A stretch of DNA of 21,840 nt from Prolixibacteraceae bacterium (GTDB lineage: Bacteria > Bacteroidota > Bacteroidia > Bacteroidales > Prolixibacteraceae), in contig JAGODU010000061.1 in the NCBI GenBank assembly GCA_017998095.1, positions 1-21,840 on the forward strand, read 5' to 3'. Positions 16,698-21,840 of the stretch are shown one piece after another (the first letter of the stretch is position 1; each line of letters starts with the position of its first letter). The notes under the pieces were generated by a model. It did not search any database and was not told the origin of the DNA. It saw nothing but the letters and a program-made list of their open reading frames with translations. Both the position numbers and the translations under genes were made by a program.

Positions 16698-17831
16698 TTA
16701 TCTGTCAATATCCGGGATAACTAAATCAAGAGATCCCATTATTGCTATTAAATCAGCTATCTTAAATCCTTTTACCATCTTATTTAATGCAAACAGATTT
16801 GAAAAACCCGGAGATCTGAATTTAACACGGTAAGGATTCTTTTTTCCGTCACTTACTATAAATACACCAAAAACACCTTTTGAACTTTCTACCTGCTGGA
16901 AATATTCTCCTTCAGGAAGTTTAATTACTCCTTTCATCTTTACTGCAAAATCTCCTTCAGGTATGTTATCAATTAATTGTTCGATGATATTCAATGATTC
17001 ATGCATCTCCCTGATCCTGCAATAATATCTGGCAAATGTGTCTCCCTTGTCATCAAGAATTTCATTGAAATTTATAAATGGATATGCACTATATGGGTGA
17101 TGTTTCCTTACATCGCATGAAAATCCTGAAGCTCTTGCAGAAGGACCGGTCACTCCATAATCTATTGCATCTTCAATAGAAAGATGCCCAATATCAACTG
17201 TCCTTTCTCTGAATATTACATTGAATGATAATAGATTATCATATTCAATAAGTTTTTTTCTAAAGTCCTTAACGAAATCTTTAACCCTTTTAACAAAGTT
17301 AGGATGTATGTCAAACATTACTCCACCCGGCACATTATAGTTTAATGTTACCCTTGCACCAAAGGTTTCTTCGAATATATCCAATATCTTTTCCCTGTCC
17401 CGCATTCCATAGAACAAAGCTGTCTGAGCTCCCATATCCATTCCGTAAGCACTCCACCAAAGCTGATGAGATGAGATTCGCATGAGCTCATCCATAATGG
17501 TTCGTATATATTTAACTCTGTCGGGAACTTCTACTTGAAGGGCATTTTCAACACATAAACATACTGCTTCGTTATTCATGTGAGCAGACAGATAGTCCAT
17601 TCTGTCGGTAAGATGTACAATCTGAGGATAAGCAAGCGATTCACACATCTTTTCAATGCCACTGTGAATGTAACCTATATATGGTTTTACTTTAAGAACA
17701 ATTTCACCTTCAAGAGTAACAAGAAGTCTTAGAACTCCATGTGTTGAAGGGTGTTGAGGTCCCATATTGACTGAATAATCATCGGTCTTCAGGATTTCGG
17801 AATCAATAAATATCTCTCTAATTTCAGACAT
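16698..17831 (-). CDS. nuoD: Complex I subunit NuoD (49-kDa, quinone site)
   Basis: This 377-residue peripheral subunit, related to [NiFe]-hydrogenase large subunits, forms the quinone headgroup site with NuoB. The motif MGPQHPSTHGVLRL (23-36) includes His31, and DRMDYLSAHMNN (77-88) includes Tyr80; their spacing of 49 matches the His/Tyr pair that binds quinone in the Thermus enzyme. SGIEKMCE and the final MGSLDLVIPDIDR are also conserved. The hydrogenase nickel ligands are absent, as in all NuoD. It is separate from nuoC (4-base gap), unlike the fused nuoCD of some Bacteroides and enterobacteria. Confidence 0.97.
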   Translation of the reverse strand: MSEIREIFIDSEILKTDDYSVNMGPQHPSTHGVLRLLVTLEGEIVLKVKPYIGYIHSGIEKMCESLAYPQIVHLTDRMDYLSAHMNNEAVCLCVENALQVEVPDRVKYIRTIMDELMRISSHQLWWSAYGMDMGAQTALFYGMRDREKILDIFEETFGARVTLNYNVPGGVMFDIHPNFVKRVKDFVKDFRKKLIEYDNLLSFNVIFRERTVDIGHLSIEDAIDYGVTGPSARASGFSCDVRKHHPYSAYPFINFNEILDDKGDTFARYYCRIREMHESLNIIEQLIDNIPEGDFAVKMKGVIKLPEGEYFQQVESSKGVFGVFIVSDGKKNPYRVKFRSPGFSNLFALNKMVKGFKIADLIAIMGSLDLVIPDIDR

Positions 17832-17835
17832 AATT

Positions 17836-18291
17836 TTATCGTTCGATTATTCTTACTTCGTCTTTATAATCTTTTCTTAATGGGAAACCCCATCCATCTT
17901 CCAGAAAAAGCCTTCTCAGGTCAGAATGTTTGTTAAATTTTACTCCAAGCAAATCATAAACTTCTCGTTCATGATATTTCGCTGTTCGCCATACATCAGT
18001 TAAAGTATCAATTAATGGTTCTTCACGGTTTGATGTTTTCACCTTTAATACCATTATATGCCTGTATTTTGTTGATTCAAGGTGATAAATGATTCCCATG
18101 CAATCAGAGTAGTCAACTCCTGTAAGACTAATTAAAAAATCAAATCGGGTTTCCTGAGATTCTTTTAATTTAATAGCAACATTTACCAAATCATCTTTTC
18201 CAATAGTCATCTCAGCAAATTGATTGCCTTGAGTAACATTAACACCGGGAAAATTTTCATTGAGATATTTAATCAACTCTTCGTTTGTCAT
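17836..18291 (-). CDS. nuoC: Complex I subunit NuoC (30-kDa)
   Basis: This 151-residue soluble subunit of the peripheral arm stabilises NuoD and NuoB/NuoI. The family signature is near the C-terminus: AKYHEREVYDLLGVKFNKH (about 103-121), then RRLFLEDGWGFPLRKDYKDE. The acidic N-terminal half with FDFLISLTGVDYSD matches the rest of the domain. ATG at 18291, 43 bases after the nuoB stop; the nuoD start follows four bases after its stop. Confidence 0.95.
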   Translation of the reverse strand: MTNEELIKYLNENFPGVNVTQGNQFAEMTIGKDDLVNVAIKLKESQETRFDFLISLTGVDYSDCMGIIYHLESTKYRHIMVLKVKTSNREEPLIDTLTDVWRTAKYHEREVYDLLGVKFNKHSDLRRLFLEDGWGFPLRKDYKDEVRIIER

Positions 18292-18334
18292 TTGTTATTT
18301 TTTAAAGAGATCAATGCTAAAATATTTGAAAACC

Positions 18335-18889
18335 TTATGGTAATGGTTTTAAATCAACCAATTTGACTTTTTTAAAATTCTTTTCATGCATTATCTTCTT
18401 TTGAAGTTGCATCATTCCAAATATAAGAGCTTCCGGTCTGGGTGGACACCCCGGAACATAAACATCAACCGGAATTATATGATCGGCACCCTTTACAATT
18501 GAATATGAATTGTAAAAAAACGGACCTCCTGAAATTGCACAAGCTCCCATAGCTATCACATATTTAGGTTCAGCCATCTGATCATAAAGGCGTTTTAAAA
18601 CCGGAGCCATTTTATAATTAATTGAACCGGCTATAATAATAAGGTCAGCCTGACGTGGGGTAGCACGTGTAACCTCAAACCCAAATCTTGAATAATCATG
18701 TCGTGATGCACCTGAAGCCATTAGTTCCATAGCACAACAACGTGTGCCGAAATTTAATGGCCATAATGAATTTGAACGAGCCCAGTTTACCACTGTATCA
18801 AGTGAAGTCAGAATAAAATTTCCCCCGGCATATTTTTCCCAAACAGGGAAATCATTTTGCTCAATCTCCGTTTTTTTCTTTATTCCCAT
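18335..18889 (-). CDS. nuoB: Complex I subunit NuoB (cluster N2)
   Basis: This 184-residue subunit holds the terminal [4Fe-4S] cluster N2 that reduces quinone. The four ligands are present: tandem Cys51-Cys52 ([12 protein letters not shown]), Cys117 (MGACAISGG) and Cys148 (PGCPPRPE). The ATG at 18889 overlaps the nuoA stop by 10 bases. An upstream GTG at 18910 would add seven residues and extend the overlap to 31 bases, so the ATG is preferred. Order and coupling place it second in the nuo operon. Confidence 0.96.
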   Translation of the reverse strand: MGIKKKTEIEQNDFPVWEKYAGGNFILTSLDTVVNWARSNSLWPLNFGTRCCAMELMASGASRHDYSRFGFEVTRATPRQADLIIIAGSINYKMAPVLKRLYDQMAEPKYVIAMGACAISGGPFFYNSYSIVKGADHIIPVDVYVPGCPPRPEALIFGMMQLQKKIMHEKNFKKVKLVDLKPLP

Positions 18890-19230
18890 TTTAATGCATG
18901 TTTTTTCCACCCATATAACAATCCTAATGATAGAATTGAAAAGAATATCAATATTTCAACAAATCCTGTCATCCCTATTTCACGCATAACCGTTGCCCAG
19001 GGGAAAATAAATATTGTTTCAACTTCGAAAATCAAAAACAATATTGCAAACAAATAATACCCAACGGTGTATTGAAGCCAGGAATCGCCAATGGTTTCCA
19101 TACCGCATTCGTAAGGTTCAAATTTTAACGGGTTTGAAGAAGTGGGAGGTATGTAGCTTCCGAATAAAAGGGCTATTCCAACGAGTGAAAGAGCTGTTAA
19201 AAAGAAAAGTAAAATTGCACTACTTTCCAT
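18880..19230 (-). CDS. nuoA: Complex I subunit NuoA
   Basis: This 116-residue, three-helix membrane subunit is the first gene of the nuo operon. The conserved TM1-2 loop reads [16 protein letters not shown] with the cysteine that is exposed in the deactive state of other complex I enzymes. TM2 contains [16 protein letters not shown], with the family's acidic pair (here Glu-Val-Glu instead of Asp-Val-Glu). ATG at 19230; an upstream -7 box and inverted repeat lie at 19301-19326. Confidence 0.95.
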   Translation of the reverse strand: MESSAILLFFLTALSLVGIALLFGSYIPPTSSNPLKFEPYECGMETIGDSWLQYTVGYYLFAILFLIFEVETIFIFPWATVMREIGMTGFVEILIFFSILSLGLLYGWKKHALKWE

Positions 19231-19300
19231 ATGACTTAATTTTGAAGTTGTTTACTTTTTCTAAACTAATGATGTCAAAATGGCATCTGGAAAATCGGGT

Positions 19301-19308
19301 CAAATGTA
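19301..19308 (-). promoter_or_regulatory. Candidate -7 element of the nuo operon promoter
   Basis: On the - strand the bases read TACATTTG, an exact TAnnTTTG match, about 70 bases before the nuoA ATG. No TTTG is found 19-23 bases further upstream, so the -33 element is missing or an activator is needed. It is the only such match in the 193-base lipA-nuoA gap, which holds no gene. Confidence 0.35.
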
Positions 19309-19326
19309 AAGATAAAAGTTTTACAT
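19304..19326. promoter_or_regulatory. Inverted repeat overlapping the nuo -7 box, possible operator
   Basis: ATGTAAA (19304-19310) and TTTACAT (19320-19326) form a perfect 7-bp inverted repeat with a 9-base spacer. Five bases of the left arm lie inside the candidate -7 box, so a bound dimeric regulator would block or set transcription of nuoA. It does not match the FNR (TTGAT-N4-ATCAA), CRP or Rex consensus. Sequence evidence only; the binding protein is unknown. Confidence 0.35.
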
Positions 19327-19423
19327 CTGAAAATAATATTGCAATAATTTATTATCTTTTTTCTTTAACTATTATCAAATAATTGTCAGCAAATTAGTTA
19401 AAATGCTTTCATTTTGTTAATAA

Positions 19424-20287
19424 TCAGTTTGCATTGCAATCAATGTGCTTTTCTGCATGATAAGACGTTCTTGCCAAGGGAGAGCTTTCTACGAATTTAA
19501 ATCCTTTTTCTAATGCTATCAGTTTATAATTTTCAAAAATTTCAGGATTTATATATTCTCTGACTTCAAAGTTAGATTTTGTTGGTTGTAAATACTGACC
19601 TATTGTAAAAATTTTACACCCTGATGAAAGCAGATCGTCCATTGTCTGAATTACTTCTTCTTGTGTTTCTCCTAATCCTACCATAATTCCACTCTTTGAA
19701 GTTTTACCTTCGTTGCTGATTGTTTTTAATACTTTTAGACTTGTTTCGTAATCGGCTCTGCTCCTGATTACCGGAGTTAATCTTTTTACTGTTTCCAGAT
19801 TATGAGAAATTACATCCGGGCCTGCTTTAATTATTGTATTAATCAAATCTATTCTTCCATCAAAATCAGGGATTAATACTTCTATTGTAGTATCTGGATT
19901 TACTTTTTTTATTTCTCTAATAGTGTCATACCAATGTTTTGCCCCCTTATCTTCCAAATCATCCCGGTCAACAGATGTAATCACAGCATGTTTTAATTCT
20001 AAAAGTTTAATTGATTCTGCAATCTTTTTTGGTTCTCCACTATCAGGAGGAAAAGGTTTACCTGTTTTTGTTGAACAGAATTTACAACTTCTTGTACATA
20101 TATCCCCGAGTATCATAAAAGTTGCTGTACCCGATGCCCAACATTCTGACATATTAGGACATTTGCCGCTCGTACATATTGTATTCAGGTCGTGAGTTTT
20201 GATTATCTCTTTTACCCTTAAATAATTAACCCCTTTAGGCAATTTGATTTTCAACCATTCCGGTTTTCTGCTATATTGGTCTTTCAT
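19424..20287 (-). CDS. lipA: Lipoyl synthase LipA
   Basis: This 287-residue radical SAM enzyme inserts two sulfurs into protein-bound octanoyl groups, completing lipoate. The auxiliary-cluster cysteines are Cys38, 43, 49 (CTSGKCPNMSEC) and the radical SAM cysteines are Cys64, 68, 71 (CTRSCKFC). The C-terminal motif reads LARTSYHAEKH (271-281), a Thr-Ser variant of the usual R-S-S-Y-H-A that supplies the serine ligand. HNLETV, TPVIRSRADYETSLKVL and SGIMVGLGET are further family landmarks. ATG at 20287. It lies 193 bases upstream of nuoA on the same strand, so co-transcription with nuo is possible but the gap and the nuoA promoter signals argue for separate units. Length is normal for the family. 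Confidence 0.97.
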   Translation of the reverse strand: MKDQYSRKPEWLKIKLPKGVNYLRVKEIIKTHDLNTICTSGKCPNMSECWASGTATFMILGDICTRSCKFCSTKTGKPFPPDSGEPKKIAESIKLLELKHAVITSVDRDDLEDKGAKHWYDTIREIKKVNPDTTIEVLIPDFDGRIDLINTIIKAGPDVISHNLETVKRLTPVIRSRADYETSLKVLKTISNEGKTSKSGIMVGLGETQEEVIQTMDDLLSSGCKIFTIGQYLQPTKSNFEVREYINPEIFENYKLIALEKGFKFVESSPLARTSYHAEKHIDCNAN

Positions 20288-20340
20288 AAATCCAAAATTA
20301 GTGTTTAAAATTAAATGTGATTGTAAAACAAATTTTAATA

Positions 20341-20374
20341 TTTGAACTGAATGGATTAGGTTTTGTTATTTTTG
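20341..20374 (+). promoter_or_regulatory. Bacteroidota-type promoter for the C69 peptidase gene
   Basis: TTTG at 20341-20344 and TATTTTTG at 20367-20374 are 22 bases apart, the same spacing as the promoter before the GH16-like gene. Transcription would start near 20380, leaving a 5' leader of about 120 bases. The divergent lipA-peptidase gap (20288-20498) contains no gene. Confidence 0.4.
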
Positions 20375-20498
20375 TCTGGAATAGTATTATACTTTTCCCA
20401 CTTTTTATAAAACGAATTTGCCTGAATATAATCGCTGAAGTATTTGAAAATCCAATATTTGAGTTGAATATGATATTAATAAAACTAATTATTAAAAT

Positions 20499-21840
20499 AT
20501 GAAAAAATCGATTTTAACTTCTTTCTTATTTTTAGCTACAGGTATTTATTCTATGGCCTGTACCAATTTTTTATTTTCTAAAGGATCGACCGCTGACGGT
20601 TCAACAATGATTACTTACTCGGCCGATTCACATACTTTATATGGAGAACTTTATTTTACTCCTGCAGCTGATCATGATAAAGATTCAATGTTAGACATAT
20701 ATGAATGGGATACTGGTGAATATCTTGGTAAAATAAAACAAGTTCCTCACACATACAGTGTAGTTGGAAACATGAATGAGCATCAGGTTGCAATAGGGGA
20801 GACTACTTTTGGGGGAAGAAAGGAACTTCACCACCAGTCGAAAGCAGTTATCGATTATGGAAGCCTTATGTATATTGCATTACAGCGTTCCCGTAATGCC
20901 AGAGAAGCAATTAAAGTTATGACCGGTCTGGTAGAAGAATATGGTTATATCAGCGAAGGTGAATCATTTTCAATTTCTGATCCTAATGAAGTATGGATAA
21001 TGGAAATGATAGGTAAAGGTGAGTTTGAAATGGGAGCTGTCTGGGTTGCCTTGAAAGTTCCCGATGGATATGTTTGCGGACATGCCAATCAGTCAAGAAT
21101 TACTACTTTCCCGTTAAACGATCCTGAAAATTGTATGTATTCAAAAGATATATTTTCTTTTGCAAGAGAAAGAGGATGGTTCGATGGTTTGAATAAAGAT
21201 TTTAGTTTCAGCGATATTTTTGCCCCAACAGACTTTAGCGCAGCTCGTTATAGCGAATCCAGAGTATGGATGGGATTTAGCAGAATCTCAAAAGGGATGG
21301 AAAAATATATTGAATATGTTTCAGGTAAAATAAAATTTGACAATAAAGGATATGCAACTAATAAATTTCCTTTATGGGTAAAACCTGATTCATTGGTTTC
21401 TGTCTCTGATGTAATGAAGATGATGCGTGATCATTTTGAAGGTACTCCATTAGATATGACAAAAGATATTGGTGCAGGTCCCTTCAAATTACCTTATCGC
21501 TGGAGACCACTCGAATGGGAAGTGGATTCTGTTATGTACTGTAATGAAAGAGCAGTTTCTACTCAGCAGACAGGTTTTTCATTTGTAGCTCAAAGCAGAT
21601 CAAATCTTCCGGATCCAATAGGCGGAATTCTTTGGTTTGGTGTTGATGATACTTATAGCACATGCTATGTGCCAATGTATTGCGGAATTACCAGTGTGCC
21701 CGATTCTTATAAGGCCGGCAACGGGGATTTGCTTACTTATTCCGAAACATCTGCTTTCTGGGCATTCAACCTTGTTTCAAATTTTGCTTATTTAAGATAC
21801 GACAGCATGATAAAAGATGTAATTAAAGTTCAGTCAGAGC
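20499..21840 (+). CDS. Secreted family C69 dipeptidase, 3' end cut by the window
   Basis: The frame is open from the ATG at 20499 through the window end (447 codons, no stop). It begins with a signal peptide (MKKSILTSFLFLATGIYSMA) followed at once by Cys21 in ACTNFLFSKGSTADGSTMI, the N-terminal nucleophile motif of peptidase family C69 (PepD-like, Ntn-hydrolase fold). Other family traits are VVGNMNEHQVAIGETTFGG, a YGYISEGESFSISDPNEVWIMEMIG segment, GHANQSRITTFP, and a later VSTQQTGFSFVAQSR with GGILWFGVDD. The enzyme would cleave dipeptides in the periplasm. Signal peptidase cleavage after Ala20 (S-M-A at -3 to -1) would expose the catalytic cysteine directly. A lipoprotein reading is possible because a Cys follows the leader, but position -3 is Ser rather than Leu and the cysteine is needed for catalysis. 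The gene is divergent from lipA. Confidence 0.9.
   Translation, partial: MKKSILTSFLFLATGIYSMACTNFLFSKGSTADGSTMITYSADSHTLYGELYFTPAADHDKDSMLDIYEWDTGEYLGKIKQVPHTYSVVGNMNEHQVAIGETTFGGRKELHHQSKAVIDYGSLMYIALQRSRNAREAIKVMTGLVEEYGYISEGESFSISDPNEVWIMEMIGKGEFEMGAVWVALKVPDGYVCGHANQSRITTFPLNDPENCMYSKDIFSFARERGWFDGLNKDFSFSDIFAPTDFSAARYSESRVWMGFSRISKGMEKYIEYVSGKIKFDNKGYATNKFPLWVKPDSLVSVSDVMKMMRDHFEGTPLDMTKDIGAGPFKLPYRWRPLEWEVDSVMYCNERAVSTQQTGFSFVAQSRSNLPDPIGGILWFGVDDTYSTCYVPMYCGITSVPDSYKAGNGDLLTYSETSAFWAFNLVSNFAYLRYDSMIKDVIKVQSE

Noticed and set aside
19014..19382. 122-codon open frame on the + strand over nuoA and its upstream region
   Set aside because: It overlaps nuoA in antisense and runs through the candidate promoter; composition is not protein-like.
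20293..20300. TAATTTTG on the - strand just before lipA
   Set aside because: It lies only five bases from the lipA ATG and has no TTTG at a proper distance, so it would give a leaderless message; treated as chance in AT-rich sequence.
20317..20502. 61-codon open frame upstream of the C69 peptidase
   Set aside because: It lies over the promoter and leader of the peptidase gene, is rich in Ile/Leu/Phe as expected from AT-rich noncoding sequence, and has no ribosome binding site.

Overview
The window looks like a chromosomal segment of an AT-rich member of the Bacteroidota, probably an anaerobic or facultative Bacteroidales/Marinilabiliales-type polysaccharide degrader. The grounds are a GH115 glucuronidase, a periplasmic double-propeller sensor kinase of the hybrid two-component (HTCS) type, promoter boxes of the Bacteroidota TTTG / TAnnTTTG form, and an 11-gene nuo operon in the order A-B-C-D-H-I-J-K-L-M-N. 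No tRNA, rRNA, CRISPR array, insertion sequence or phage gene was seen. No gene-free stretch exceeds about 220 bases.

Left part (1-4700, + strand): a few codons of a preceding gene (possibly recJ), then a secreted GH115 xylan alpha-glucuronidase. Next is a cytoplasmic-looking protein with a charged helical N-terminal half and a GH16-like domain that has lost two of its three catalytic acidic positions. A 16-bp perfect hairpin with a T-tract at 4655-4704 separates this pair from the convergent gene that follows.

Centre-left (4718-8050, - strand): an orphan sensor kinase with 14 propeller blades, Y_Y_Y domain, one membrane helix, coiled coil, HisKA and HATPase. It lacks the receiver and AraC-type output domains that end canonical HTCS proteins.

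Centre and right (8231-20287, all - strand): transcription order lipA, nuoABCDHIJKLMN, a small conserved-looking unknown gene, lipB. The two steps of lipoate synthesis therefore bracket a complete membrane and quinone module of complex I. nuoE, nuoF and nuoG (the NADH-oxidising module) are absent, so the complex must accept electrons from ferredoxin or another unidentified donor. All cluster-ligating cysteines in NuoB and NuoI and the quinone-site His/Tyr in NuoD are present. NuoM has Leu in place of the conserved TM7 lysine that NuoL and NuoN keep.

Right edge (20499 to the end, + strand): a 3'-truncated family C69 dipeptidase with a signal peptide that ends exactly before the presumed nucleophile Cys21. 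It is divergent from lipA.
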